A DNA stretch of 64,000 nucleotides from Nocardioides sp. JQ2195 (GTDB taxonomy: Bacteria; Actinomycetota; Actinomycetes; Propionibacteriales; Nocardioidaceae), in NCBI RefSeq assembly GCF_012272695.1, contig NZ_CP050902.1, positions 372,001-436,000 of the forward strand. Direction: 5' to 3'. Positions 8,957 through 17,206 of this stretch are shown here, piece after piece. Within the stretch, counting starts at the first letter, position 1, and each line of letters starts with the position of its first letter. Made by a program: the position numbers and the translations under genes. Below the pieces are notes generated by a model. It worked only from the letters and a program-made list of their open reading frames with translations. It did no database searches and had not been told where the DNA came from.

Positions 8957-11467
8957 GCGCCGCAGGAACCCGGCGGCCTGGCGGACCTCGTTGAGGCTGC
9001 GCTCCCAGGTGACGCCGACGACGGTGAGCACCACGCCGATCAGCCCGATCACCAACCACTGCGGGAGCGTGACCGCGTGGGTGACCTCGCGCAGCGCGAG
9101 CGGAGCGCCGATCAGGGCGCCGGCGACGAGGGGAGCCGACCAGCGCAGGCTGGCGCCGCCGACCGCGACGACCAGGCAGGCGACGCCGAGGGCCAGAGCA
9201 CGCCAGGAGACCGGGTCGGCGAGGGCGATGAAGAACGACGGCACCAGTGCCAGGGTGAGGCCAGGCCCGAGGGCACGAGCGCTGCGCAGCGCGGTGTCCC
9301 GCATCCGGAGCACACCGACCGCGAGCAGCACCACGGCCAGCGGCAGGGTGTAGGCCTCGACCGTCTCGACGCCGAGCTGCTCGAGGCGCACCCACTGGGC
9401 GAGCACCATCAGGCCCAGCCCCGCCCAGCCCAACCAACGGCGGTGGGCGTTCACCAGTGCCGACAGGTGCACCAGCACGCCGCTCAGGGTCAGGTCGACG
9501 GCCAACCAGGTCTGGCTGCTCCAGGCCTGCCCGCTCCAGTCCTGCCCGTTCGAGCCGTGACCGATGCCGGTGACGCACAGCACCACCGTCGCGACCATCG
9601 TGAGCGCCACCGGGAGCTCGCGCTCCGGACGGGCGCCGAGGATCGCCCAGGCGCCGGCCACGACGAGCATCGGCAGCGCCCGCCACGGTGTCTCGACACC
9701 GATCAGGTCGAGGGTGGTCCACAGGAAGGCGCCGGCAGCCGGAGCGAGGACGACGTCACCGACGAGTCGAGCAGCGCGGTGTCCCGTGGACGAGACCGCG
9801 AGAGCGCCGAGGGTGACCAGGCCGGTGGTGACTGCGGTGAGCACCTGGCTCTGGAGCGAGACGAGCACGGCGCCCGCGGCGAGGAGGCTGGCCAGGGCCA
9901 GCGCCGTCTGACGCCTCAGGCCCGCGCTCGGCAGACCGGCTCCGGCGAAGACCGCTGCGGCCACCAGGAGGAGCCCGACCATGACGCCCAGCCCGACGCC
10001 GTACGCCGTGGGGACGGCGAGCGCGGAGGCGACCACCAGCATCACCATGGGCAGGGCCACGTGGGTGATCGGGACGTCGCGGCCGAGGTTGATCGCCCCC
10101 CAGAGCGCGAGCAGCAGCATGGCCACCACCAGCGGGAGCAGCGCGGGCCACAACCCGGTGAGCTCGGCGCGGGGGAGCGTGCTGTCGACGCCCTGCGACC
10201 AGCCGGGGCTGAAGAGCAGTGCGGGCAGGGTCCCGTTGACGAACGCCAGCGCGGCCAGCAGCAGGCCACCGGCGGCAACACCGGCGGGAGCGGCAACCAC
10301 CGGGCGCCACGGGCGCGCCAACAGGTGGGTGGCGACCGAGGCCGAGGCGACCAGGGCCGAGGCGACCAGCACCAGGGTGTTCGGGGACTCGTCGAGGGCG
10401 GGCAGGGTGCTGAGCAGCGCGAGCAACGCGACGGCGGCAGCGGCGGAGACCACGCGGGCGGGCAGCGGGAGCGAGCGGGCGAAGCGAGCCAGCGCGCCGG
10501 CCATGATCGCGGCCAGCACCGTGGGCCAGGGAGCGAAATCGGCCCAGGCGCTGGCGAAGGTGAGGGGGGTCTGGATCCGGACCAGGCCCATGACGACGAG
10601 CGTCACCCAGGCGAGCCCGACACCGATGGTGAGCAGGATCGAGGCGATCGGCAGCCGGAGCAGCCGGGTGCCGACCAGGCCGGCGCCGAGCAACGCCATC
10701 CACAGGACCGTGGAGAGTGCGTCGAGGTGGTGGTTGTGCGGTCCGAGCTGGAAGACCGACTGGACCAGCCCGGCGGTGCCGAGGCCGAGGCCGAGCGCGC
10801 CGATGACCTGGGGGCTGACCAGGAGGCCGGCCGGGAATCGGCGCAGGAACGTCGCGCCGCCGATTCCCGCCACGGCCAGGCAGGCACCGAGGACGGTCTG
10901 GAACCCGGCCCGGTCGAGGAAGCCGAGCCAGCCCGAGCTCTCCGCGCCGAGGAGGTCGAGGGTGAGCAGGCCCAGGGAGACGGTCACGAACGCCTCGGCA
11001 CCGGCCCGCAGGTTGCGCTTGGCGAGTAGTCCGCCGAGGGCCACCGCGCCGGCGGTGAGCAGGATCAGGACCGCAGTCCGGCCACCGACGCCGAGCAGTG
11101 CCCACGCCACGGCGAGGAAGACGATGGCCGCGACCAGCAGGCACAGCGCGCCGAGCCCGAGCAGGATCTTCGGCACCGAGGCCGCGCTGAGCCCGTGGCG
11201 CCTCGGGGCCGGCCACTCGGAGCGGCGTACGTCGTGGGCTCCGGCAGCGGGGAAGCGCACCTGGTCCGGAGGGAGCAGGGATCCCTGGGCGGGGGCGGGG
11301 AGGGCGGCCAGCTGGGCGACCAGGCCGTCGGCGTCGGTGAGCGTGCGGAACAACGACTGGGCCACGGGACCGCTCAGCTGGGCACCGCAGTCGGGGCAGG
11401 TGTGCGACCCGGCGGCCATCGTCGTGCGGCACACCGGGCAGGCGGCGGGATCGGCATATCGGAACAT
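8948..11467 (-). CDS. Large polytopic membrane protein with N-terminal zinc ribbon (SCO7613-type)
   Basis: An 839-residue protein. The first 35 residues hold a zinc ribbon (CPVC at about 10-13, CPDC at about 25-28), followed by a soluble linker to about residue 95. From there on come more than 20 hydrophobic segments (for example ILLGLGALCLLVAAIVFLAV). This matches the actinobacterial family annotated as SCO7613 C-terminal domain membrane proteins, whose function is unknown. It is probably co-transcribed with the propeller-like gene. A short WSGQAWSSQTW-like repeat occurs in a predicted loop around residue 635. Confidence 0.75.
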   Translation of the reverse strand: MFRYADPAACPVCRTTMAAGSHTCPDCGAQLSGPVAQSLFRTLTDADGLVAQLAALPAPAQGSLLPPDQVRFPAAGAHDVRRSEWPAPRRHGLSAASVPKILLGLGALCLLVAAIVFLAVAWALLGVGGRTAVLILLTAGAVALGGLLAKRNLRAGAEAFVTVSLGLLTLDLLGAESSGWLGFLDRAGFQTVLGACLAVAGIGGATFLRRFPAGLLVSPQVIGALGLGLGTAGLVQSVFQLGPHNHHLDALSTVLWMALLGAGLVGTRLLRLPIASILLTIGVGLAWVTLVVMGLVRIQTPLTFASAWADFAPWPTVLAAIMAGALARFARSLPLPARVVSAAAAVALLALLSTLPALDESPNTLVLVASALVASASVATHLLARPWRPVVAAPAGVAAGGLLLAALAFVNGTLPALLFSPGWSQGVDSTLPRAELTGLWPALLPLVVAMLLLALWGAINLGRDVPITHVALPMVMLVVASALAVPTAYGVGLGVMVGLLLVAAAVFAGAGLPSAGLRRQTALALASLLAAGAVLVSLQSQVLTAVTTGLVTLGALAVSSTGHRAARLVGDVVLAPAAGAFLWTTLDLIGVETPWRALPMLVVAGAWAILGARPERELPVALTMVATVVLCVTGIGHGSNGQDWSGQAWSSQTWLAVDLTLSGVLVHLSALVNAHRRWLGWAGLGLMVLAQWVRLEQLGVETVEAYTLPLAVVLLAVGVLRMRDTALRSARALGPGLTLALVPSFFIALADPVSWRALALGVACLVVAVGGASLRWSAPLVAGALIGAPLALREVTHAVTLPQWLVIGLIGVVLTVVGVTWERSLNEVRQAAGFLRRLR

Positions 11468-11578
11468 GGCTCAAGTCTCGACTCGGCAGGGCCGGTTCGA
11501 CGTCGTCCAGCCGGCTCATTCGCAGATGAGTACGCCTACTCAGCGGCCCGGGTCTGGCCGGGCCGCGTGAGTGGGATC

Positions 11579-11971
11579 ATGCCGTCCATGTCGTCCGACC
11601 CGTCATCCCTGCCGCCGTCGCCCCGCACGAAGCCGTCCGGGCGGTGGCTGGTGGCCGGATGGGCGTCGATCTGCGTGGCGGTGGTCCTGCTGGTGGCCGC
11701 TGCCCCGCTCATCTGGTGGGCCAACAGCGATCTCGCCCACGAGAACGAGCACGGGGACGACCTCGGGCAGGACATCGCGTTCATGGTCCTGGCCCTGGTG
11801 GTCCTGTTCGCGCTGTTCGCGGCCGTTGCGCTCCTCCTGCTCCTCGTCGGCGTGCTGGTGCGGGGGAACACGCGGGTGACGCGGGTGCTCATCGGACTGG
11901 GCGTCTCCGTCACGCTGCTCGAGCTCGTGCTGGCGGCGGTCGCTGCGTTCCTCGTCCTCACGGAACCGTGA
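11579..11971 (+). CDS. Small integral membrane protein, unknown function
   Basis: About 130 residues: a Pro/Ser-rich cytosolic start (SSDPSSLPPSPRTKPSGRW), then three hydrophobic segments (LVAGWASICVAVVLLVAAAP, IAFMVLALVVLFALFAAVAL, VLIGLGVSVTLLELVLAAVA). A short acidic His-containing loop (LAHENEHGDDLGQD) lies between the first two. No family is recognised. The ATG at 11579 follows GTGAGTGGGATC; an ATG nine bases later is also possible. Confidence 0.6.
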   Translation: MPSMSSDPSSLPPSPRTKPSGRWLVAGWASICVAVVLLVAAAPLIWWANSDLAHENEHGDDLGQDIAFMVLALVVLFALFAAVALLLLLVGVLVRGNTRVTRVLIGLGVSVTLLELVLAAVAAFLVLTEP

Positions 11972-12011
11972 CGCGCTGGTGGCGGGCCGTCACGTGCCCG
12001 CGAACGACGAA

Positions 12012-12040
12012 GGCCGCAGATCGGGATCCGATCTGCGGCC
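12012..12040. terminator. Terminator between tRNA-Phe and the convergent membrane-protein gene
   Basis: A perfect 13-bp inverted repeat with three central bases, just downstream of tRNA-Phe (minus strand) and of the convergent plus-strand gene. Confidence 0.75.
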
Positions 12041-12052
12041 AACGTGCGTTGG

Positions 12053-12126
12053 TGGCCAGGGGCGGGGTCGAACCGCCGACCTACCGATTTTCAGTCGGTC
12101 GCTCGTACCAACTGAGCTACCTGGCC
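12053..12126 (-). tRNA. tRNA-Phe (GAA)
   Basis: On the minus strand the cloverleaf reads GGCCAGG, T8-A9, a GCTC D-stem, anticodon loop CTGAAAA between ACCGA and TCGGT, a T-loop TTCGACC and acceptor CCTGGCC, with discriminator A. The anticodon is GAA. A CCA end is encoded at 12050-12052. Confidence 0.96.
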
Positions 12127-12226
12127 AAGCCGCGACGAAGATTACCCCAGACTGGTCCCAACGGTGAAACCGCGAGTCACTTTGGCGACTCGTCACCGCT
12201 GCCCCTATGCTGTATCGGCAGTCCCG

Positions 12227-12299
12227 GCCCCCATCGTCTAGCGGCCTAGGACGTCGCCCTTTCACGGCGGTAGCACGGGTTCGAATCCCGTTGGGGGTA
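12227..12299 (+). tRNA. tRNA-Glu (TTC)
   Basis: Acceptor GCCCCCA pairs with TGGGGGT, T-stem ACGGG/CCCGT encloses TTCGAAT, and the anticodon loop in CGCCCTTTCACGGCG gives TTC. Discriminator is A at 12299; no CCA is encoded. Confidence 0.95.
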
Positions 12300-12396
12300 C
12301 GCGTTGAGCACAGTGGTGGGCCCCGATTGGGAGTCACCGGCCCACATGGGTTATTGTTCACCGGCCTTGCAGTTGAAGAACTGCAGAGCACAACCT

Positions 12397-12470
12397 GGCC
12401 CCGTAGCGCAGTTGGTTAGCGCGCCGCCCTGTCACGGCGGAGGCCGCGGGTTCGAGTCCCGTCGGGGTCG
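12397..12470 (+). tRNA. tRNA-Asp (GTC)
   Basis: Acceptor GGCCCCG pairs with CGGGGTC (one G-U), the anticodon stem-loop CCGCCCTGTCACGGCGG gives GTC, and the T-loop is TTCGAGT. It lies about 100 bp after tRNA-Glu on the same strand, probably in one transcript. Confidence 0.95.
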
Positions 12471-12477
12471 CAAGAAG

Positions 12478-12506
12478 ACGCTCCGGATCGCACAGATCCG
12501 GAGCGT
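12478..12506 (+). terminator. Terminator of the tRNA-Glu/tRNA-Asp transcript
   Basis: A 12-bp perfect stem (12478-12489 and 12495-12506) with a five-base loop, starting seven bases after tRNA-Asp and followed by a T-rich GTTCTGCATTTCC stretch. Confidence 0.8.
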
Positions 12507-12519
12507 TCTGCATTTCCTC

Positions 12520-12582
12520 GATAGTCCCCAACGTCCGGCATCTCGGAATCGGCTTCCCGCCTGCGTGGCGTTGGGGACTATC
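12520..12582. repeat. 63-bp palindromic repeat, family A copy 1
   Basis: Ends GATAGTCCCCAACG and CGTTGGGGACTATC are perfect inverted repeats 63 bp apart; the 35-bp interior is only partly symmetrical. It is one of five copies of identical length (others at 25962, 27180, 33498 and 61371). This copy lies between the tRNA terminator and a methyltransferase gene. Confidence 0.9.
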
Positions 12583-12632
12583 CGGGGACGTGTCGGGCGG
12601 GCCTGCCTTGGTGGCTCGCCTACGGTGGGCGT

Positions 12633-13511
12633 GTGGCCAATGAAGAGATGCGCAAGGGCTGGTCGATCGGCGGAGCGGGTTGGGTGGCCAACCAGCGGAT
12701 CTTCGATGCTGTGCTGGGTCCGTGCAGCGACGAGCTCCTGGAGGCGGCCACTCCGGCACCCGGCCAGCGCGTCCTCGACGTGGGCTGCGGCACCGGGACC
12801 CTGCTCGAGGCAGCCGTCGCCGCCGGGGCCTCCGCGGTGGGTGTCGACATCTCCGACACCATGGTCGCCGCGGCCCGGGCACGGGTGCCCGATGCCACCG
12901 TGCTGATCGCGGACGCGCAGGTCGACGACCTCCGCGACGGCTCGGCCGGCGGCGACTTCGACCTCGTCCTCTCTCGGTTCGGAGTGATGTTCTTCGACGA
13001 CCCGGTGGCCGCCTTCGCCAACATCCGACGCGCCTGCGTGCCCGGCGCCAGGCTGGCCTTCGTCTGCTGGCGCGAGGGCGAGAACGCCATGTTCACGCTT
13101 GGCACCTCCACGCTGCTGGACCGACTGGAGCCACAGCCCGAGGCCGACCCGAACGCTCCCGGGCCGTTGGCGTTCGGTGATCCCGAGCGGGTACGCCGGA
13201 TCCTGCATGAGGCGGGCTGGTCCGGTGTCGACCTGGTCGCGGTGGACACCGTGGCCGACTTCGGCCTCGACGGCACGGACGGCGTCGAGGAGCGACTTGA
13301 GGTGATCCTCTCCGGCAGCCTCGGCCGGCTCGCCCGTGCCGAGCTCGAGCCGCGCCTCGGCGAGCAGGGCTGGGCCGAGCTGGTCGACGAGGTCCGCGAC
13401 GAGCTGCGCAGTCACCTCGTGGACGGTGTGGTGCGCTTCCCGGCCCGCACCTGGCTGGTGACCGCCGAGAACCCGGTGGTGACCGCCGGGAGCTCGGAGG
13501 TGGTCCCGTGA
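12633..13511 (+). CDS. Class I SAM-dependent methyltransferase
   Basis: A 292-residue methyltransferase with motif I VLDVGCGTGTLLEAA at about 50-64, the acidic motif II in GVDISDTM, and FDLVLSRFGVMFF as the motif IV region. The N-terminal WSIGGAGWVANQRIFDAVLGP resembles UbiE/Methyltransf_25-type enzymes that act on small molecules. The substrate is unknown. It starts at GTG 12633 and overlaps the next gene by four bases (GTGA), implying translational coupling with the metallopeptidase. Confidence 0.8.
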   Translation: MANEEMRKGWSIGGAGWVANQRIFDAVLGPCSDELLEAATPAPGQRVLDVGCGTGTLLEAAVAAGASAVGVDISDTMVAAARARVPDATVLIADAQVDDLRDGSAGGDFDLVLSRFGVMFFDDPVAAFANIRRACVPGARLAFVCWREGENAMFTLGTSTLLDRLEPQPEADPNAPGPLAFGDPERVRRILHEAGWSGVDLVAVDTVADFGLDGTDGVEERLEVILSGSLGRLARAELEPRLGEQGWAELVDEVRDELRSHLVDGVVRFPARTWLVTAENPVVTAGSSEVVP

Positions 13512-13855
13512 TCGAGCTGGGCCGCGCGGAGTTCGAGGCGTTGGTGGACCGCGCCCTCGACGGCATCCCCGACGAGCTGGCCGCCATGGTCCAGAACGTC
13601 GTCGTCCTCGTCGAGGACGAGCCGCCCGCCGACGATCCGCACCTGCTCGGCCTCTACGAGGGCGTGGCGCTGACCGAGCGGCAGGCCAACCACGCGGGCC
13701 TGCCCGACCAGATCTTCGTCTTCCGCAACCCGCTGCTGGACATGTGCGACAGCGTGGAGCAGCTCGAGGACGAGGTCCGCATCACCGTGGTGCACGAGAT
13801 CGCCCATCACTTCGGCCTCGACGATGCCGAGCTGCACGCCCTCGGCTACGCCTGA
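13508..13855 (+). CDS. Minimal zincin-like metallopeptidase family protein
   Basis: A 115-residue protein with a zinc-binding HExxH (VVHEIAHHFGLDD) at about 96-100, with a further acidic LDD downstream. Size and the pattern GIPDELAAMVQNVVVLVEDEP match the small metallopeptidase family (DUF1025/Acel_2062-like) common in actinobacteria. Its substrate is unknown and it lacks other domains. It is translationally coupled to the upstream methyltransferase, and this pairing may point to a shared target (inference). Confidence 0.82.
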   Translation: MIELGRAEFEALVDRALDGIPDELAAMVQNVVVLVEDEPPADDPHLLGLYEGVALTERQANHAGLPDQIFVFRNPLLDMCDSVEQLEDEVRITVVHEIAHHFGLDDAELHALGYA

Positions 13856-13888
13856 GGCCAGTCCGTCGACCAGCTGGGGGCCGGATCG

Positions 13889-14212
13889 TCAGGCCAGCAG
13901 CCAACCGAGCGCGCAGGCCGTCAGGGAGAGCGTGATCGTCACCACGACGTACGTCGTGCCGCGTCGGGCCCCCAGCCGGTCGGCCTGCACCGCGAACGAG
14001 GAGTAGGTCGTCAGGCCGCCGCAGAATCCGACGCCGAGCAACGCCATCTCGTGGCCCGAGAGTGCGAGCGACGAGAGCAGGCCCAGCAGGAAAGAGCCCA
14101 CCACGTTGACCACCAGCGTGCCGTTCGGGTGGTCGCGGTCGAGGAAGTGCCCGGCGACGAAGCGCAGCGGCGCGCCGACCGCGGCGCCGAGGGCGACCAG
14201 GAGCGGGGTCAC
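13889..14212 (-). CDS. crcB: Fluoride exporter subunit CrcB/FluC
   Basis: A 107-residue, four-helix channel protein. It has GAPLRF near the start, the conserved Asn in NVVGSFLLGLL and the signature GGLTTYSSF (family GGxTTFSTF). Fluc proteins form antiparallel dual-topology dimers that let toxic fluoride leave the cell. It overlaps the upstream crcB paralogue by four bases, so the two probably form a heterodimer, as in other Gram-positive bacteria with adjacent pairs. It is the last gene of a three-gene operon. No fluoride riboswitch was recognised upstream of the operon. Confidence 0.9.
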   Translation of the reverse strand: MTPLLVALGAAVGAPLRFVAGHFLDRDHPNGTLVVNVVGSFLLGLLSSLALSGHEMALLGVGFCGGLTTYSSFAVQADRLGARRGTTYVVVTITLSLTACALGWLLA

Positions 14213-14628
14213 TCGTCGCCCTCCTCGTCGGCGAACTCGTCCCGGGCCGCCGGGTCGGAGAGGCTGCTGGCCGCGACCACGGCCACCGCGCCGGCGGCGA
14301 GCGTGGCCAGGACGTAGGTCACGGCCAGCCCGGCAGCACCGTCAGCGGCGAGGGCGCGTGTCTCCTCGGAGAACGTGGACAGCGTCGTGAACCCGCCGAG
14401 GACACCGGGGCCGAGGAGGAGCGGAAGGACCGGGTGACGGCGTACGACGGCGAACGCGGGGAGGAGGGCGAGCACGAAGGCGCCGCTCACGTTGATCGCG
14501 AACGTGCCCCAGGGGAAGCCGCCGTCGTGTGGGACAGCCTGGGAGACGATCCAGCGCAGCACGGCCCCGAAGGCACCGCCCAGGGCGACTGCAGCCACGT
14601 GGGTGGCCGAGAGACGAGCTCGGGTCAC
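14209..14628 (-). CDS. crcB: Fluoride exporter subunit CrcB/FluC, second paralogue
   Basis: A 139-residue member with the same signatures as its neighbour: GGAFGAVLRWIVSQ, the Asn in FAINVSGAFVLALLP and GGFTTLSTFSEE. It is longer at both ends, with an acidic C-terminal tail (DEFADEEGDE). It overlaps the anti-sigma-like gene upstream and the second crcB downstream by four bases each, so all three should be translated from one mRNA. The channel is expected to be a heterodimer of the two products. Confidence 0.9.
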   Translation of the reverse strand: MTRARLSATHVAAVALGGAFGAVLRWIVSQAVPHDGGFPWGTFAINVSGAFVLALLPAFAVVRRHPVLPLLLGPGVLGGFTTLSTFSEETRALAADGAAGLAVTYVLATLAAGAVAVVAASSLSDPAARDEFADEEGDE

Positions 14629-15614
14629 GAGACGTGGTGCACCGTGTCGGCGGTCTCGTTGCCGGGCCAGGGGAGGGGGGCGGCTCCGTTGCCCTGCCGG
14701 ATGATCTCGCCGAGGAACCAGCCCTGGAACTCGCGCTGCTGGTCGGTCGCCGCCAGGGAGAGCAGGCGCTCGGTGCGGCAGAACGAGTCGGCGAGCTCGA
14801 GGACGTCGATGACCTGCAGCGTCACCTTGGGAGCCTCGGGCGTGACCACGAGCCTGATCGGGGTCTGGCGGCTCCCCGCGGCGATCGCCCGGTTGAGCTC
14901 GGTGATCCCCTGCGCCTGCTTGATCTCGTCGTCGAAGCGGTTGAACAGGTCGCTGATGGTCTTGGCGACGGGGTAGTCGTCCTCGTGGGCCAGGGAGAGC
15001 AGCCGCAGCTCTCGGCGTACGTCGCGGAAGTGGCGCCGCCAGTCGACGTAGACATCCAACGGGAGGGACTCGTAGGTCACCACGATGCCGTCACTGGTGC
15101 GGACCTGGGGCGGGCGACCGCTGCTGGGGCCCTCGGAGGTGTAGAGCTGGCCGTCGAGGTCCGGGTGGTCGACCGGCTCGGCTGCCGGCTCGAACCAGAC
15201 CATCTTGCCGTCCTCGAGCAGCTCGGCTCCCCAGGCGTGCGACGACATGGCGACCATGCCGAGCCCGCGGCCGATGGTGGCCAGGAGCTCGTCGTCGTGG
15301 GTCATCCGGCCGTTGGGCTCAGGCGGGACGCGCGAACCGTCGTAGACCTCGATGCGCGGGTGGCGACGCGTGCCGCGCATCCGGATCGCGATGGGTGGCT
15401 CGGCATGCAGCAGGGCGTTGGTGACCAGCTCCGAGATGCCGAGCTCGGCGCTCTCGACGAGGTCCTCTCGATCGAGCTTGTGGCAGGCCTCAGCGGCCCA
15501 GCGACGCGCATCGGAAACCGAGCGCGGGCTTGACCCCAACCTCACTTCTCTCTGGCTCAGCGGCAAGACCCCACCTGTGTCGAACGAGAACTTCCCCGAC
15601 CCATCTTGTGGCAC
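14625..15614 (-). CDS. RsbW-like ATP-binding regulatory protein with C-terminal extension
   Basis: A 329-residue protein. Residues about 25-140 form a GHKL (HATPase_c_2) domain like anti-sigma kinases: ELGISELVTNALLHAEPPIAIRMRG contains the N box, followed by VYDGS and the G box IGRGLGMVAMSSHAWG. The remaining about 190 residues are helical and not a recognised output domain (VDWRRHFRDVRRELRLLSLAHEDDY). It may be a Ser/Thr kinase or an ATP-binding partner-switch protein. The four-base overlap with crcB links it to fluoride export, which is unusual; no sigma factor or anti-anti-sigma gene is adjacent. Confidence 0.7.
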   Translation of the reverse strand: MPQDGSGKFSFDTGGVLPLSQREVRLGSSPRSVSDARRWAAEACHKLDREDLVESAELGISELVTNALLHAEPPIAIRMRGTRRHPRIEVYDGSRVPPEPNGRMTHDDELLATIGRGLGMVAMSSHAWGAELLEDGKMVWFEPAAEPVDHPDLDGQLYTSEGPSSGRPPQVRTSDGIVVTYESLPLDVYVDWRRHFRDVRRELRLLSLAHEDDYPVAKTISDLFNRFDDEIKQAQGITELNRAIAAGSRQTPIRLVVTPEAPKVTLQVIDVLELADSFCRTERLLSLAATDQQREFQGWFLGEIIRQGNGAAPLPWPGNETADTVHHVS

Positions 15615-15750
15615 CAGGTGTGTGTTTGCCCACTGTCTCGGCGGTTGAAACCTGAAATATCCAACTTCATTTCGGCGATTACGCCTGTGGGTGGAACTAT
15701 GGGAGCCGAAATCAAGCGTCGAGACAGAGACTCAGAGGGGCCGCAGGCGG

Positions 15751-17205
15751 ATGGCAATCAACAACGGCAAGCACCAGGTGGTCGTCATCGGCTCCGGATT
15801 CGGTGGGCTGTTCGGAACCAAGGCCCTGAAGCGCTCTGACCTCGAGGTGACGATGGTCGCGAAGACCACGCACCACCTGTTCCAGCCGCTGCTCTACCAG
15901 GTTGCCACCGGGATCCTGTCGCAGGGCGAGATCGCCCCGCCCACCCGCGAGGTGCTGGCGAAGCAGAAGAACGCGCAGGTGCTGCTCGGCACGGTCACCG
16001 ACATCGACCTCGAGGCCCGCACCGTCACCCACCACGTGCTCGGGCGCCAGACCGTCTCCCACTACGACTCCCTGATCGTCGCCGCCGGCGCCAGCCAGTC
16101 CTACTTCGGCAACGACCACTTCGCCGAGTTCGCCCCCGGCATGAAGAGCATCGACGACGCGCTCGAGCTGCGCGGGCGCATCTTCGGGGCGTTCGAGATG
16201 GCCGAGAACGCCGCCCGGCGCGGTGAGCCCTACGACCACCTGCTGACCTTCGTGGTGGTCGGCGCCGGCCCGACCGGTGTGGAGATGGCCGGCCAGATCG
16301 CCGAGCTGGCGCACAAGACCCTCAAGCGCGACTTCCGCAGCATCGACACCAAGCAGGCCCGCATCATCCTCCTCGACGCGGCGCCGCAGGTGCTCCCGCC
16401 GTTCGGTGCCAAGCTCGGCGCCAAGGCCAAGGCCGAGTTGGAGAAGATCGGCGTCGAGGTCCAGCTCGGTGCGATGGTCACCGGAGTCGACGAGCGTGGT
16501 CTCGACCTGAAGGACAAGGACGGCACCACCCGTCGCATCGACTCGGTCGCCAAGATCTGGGCCGCCGGCGTGCAGGCCAACCCCCTCGGCAAGACGCTGT
16601 CGGAGCAGAGCGGTGCGCCGCTCGACCGGGCCGGCCGCATCTCGGTCAACCCCGACCTGACCCTGCCGGGCCACCCCGAGGTGTTCGTCCTCGGCGACAT
16701 GATCTCGCTCGACAACCTTCCCGGCGTGGCCCAGGTCGCGATCCAGGGCGCGAAGTACGCCGCCAAGGAGATCGACAACCGGCTCAAGGACAAGGCGCCC
16801 CAGAAGCCCTTCAGCTACTTCGACAAGGGCTCGATGGCGATCATCAGCAAGTTCCGCGCCGTCGCCTCCGTCGGCAAGCTGAAGCTGAACGGCAGCATCG
16901 CCTGGCTGATGTGGCTGGGTGTCCACCTGATCTACCTGACCGGCTTCAAGAACCGTGTCGGGGCCCTGCTCAGCTGGGCGATCACCTTCATCGGCAACGA
17001 CCGTTCCGAGCGCACCGTCACCGAGCAGCAGATCTTCGCGCGCCAGGCGTTGGAGCGGCTCGGCAAGGGCGCCCGCGACCTGGTCAGCGAGCCCGGCGAG
17101 TTCGACGCAAGGCTCGAGAACCGGCGCGCCGAGCTCGAGGCCCGGGCCGCGGAGGAGGCCCGCCTGACCGACGAGGGTCAGCGCGGCGTCCACCACGAGG
17201 TCTGA
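15751..17205 (+). CDS. ndh: Type II NADH dehydrogenase
   Basis: A 484-residue membrane-associated flavoprotein that passes electrons from NADH to quinone without pumping protons. It has the FAD-binding GSGFGGLFGTKAL at the N-terminus, the NADH-binding VVVGAGPTGVEMAGQIAELA at about 170, and the C-terminal FAD segment FVLGDMISLDNLPGVAQVAIQGAKYAA. A C-terminal hydrophobic region (IAWLMWLGVHLIYL) is the expected membrane anchor. ATG 15751 was chosen because conservation begins at MAINNGKHQVVVIGSG and AGGGGCCGCAGGCGG precedes it. Its stop is one base from the convergent thioesterase stop. Confidence 0.88.
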   Translation: MAINNGKHQVVVIGSGFGGLFGTKALKRSDLEVTMVAKTTHHLFQPLLYQVATGILSQGEIAPPTREVLAKQKNAQVLLGTVTDIDLEARTVTHHVLGRQTVSHYDSLIVAAGASQSYFGNDHFAEFAPGMKSIDDALELRGRIFGAFEMAENAARRGEPYDHLLTFVVVGAGPTGVEMAGQIAELAHKTLKRDFRSIDTKQARIILLDAAPQVLPPFGAKLGAKAKAELEKIGVEVQLGAMVTGVDERGLDLKDKDGTTRRIDSVAKIWAAGVQANPLGKTLSEQSGAPLDRAGRISVNPDLTLPGHPEVFVLGDMISLDNLPGVAQVAIQGAKYAAKEIDNRLKDKAPQKPFSYFDKGSMAIISKFRAVASVGKLKLNGSIAWLMWLGVHLIYLTGFKNRVGALLSWAITFIGNDRSERTVTEQQIFARQALERLGKGARDLVSEPGEFDARLENRRAELEARAAEEARLTDEGQRGVHHEV

Positions 17206-17206
17206 C

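Noticed and set aside
8897-11029. Long plus-strand frame of 710 codons
   Set aside because: It lies opposite the zinc-ribbon membrane protein and consists of low-complexity Glu/Gly/Arg/Gln residues typical of antisense frames in high-GC DNA.
12520-12582. Classical intrinsic terminator for the family A palindromes
   Set aside because: No T-run follows in any copy and the length and ends are conserved beyond what a terminator needs; a terminator role is possible but not shown.
13889-15750. Fluoride riboswitch before the crcB operon
   Set aside because: I could not recognise the conserved pseudoknot pattern upstream of the operon (around 15615-15700).
15712-17196. Minus-strand frame of 494 codons opposite ndh
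   Set aside because: The plus-strand gene has both nucleotide-binding motifs; this one is an antisense shadow.
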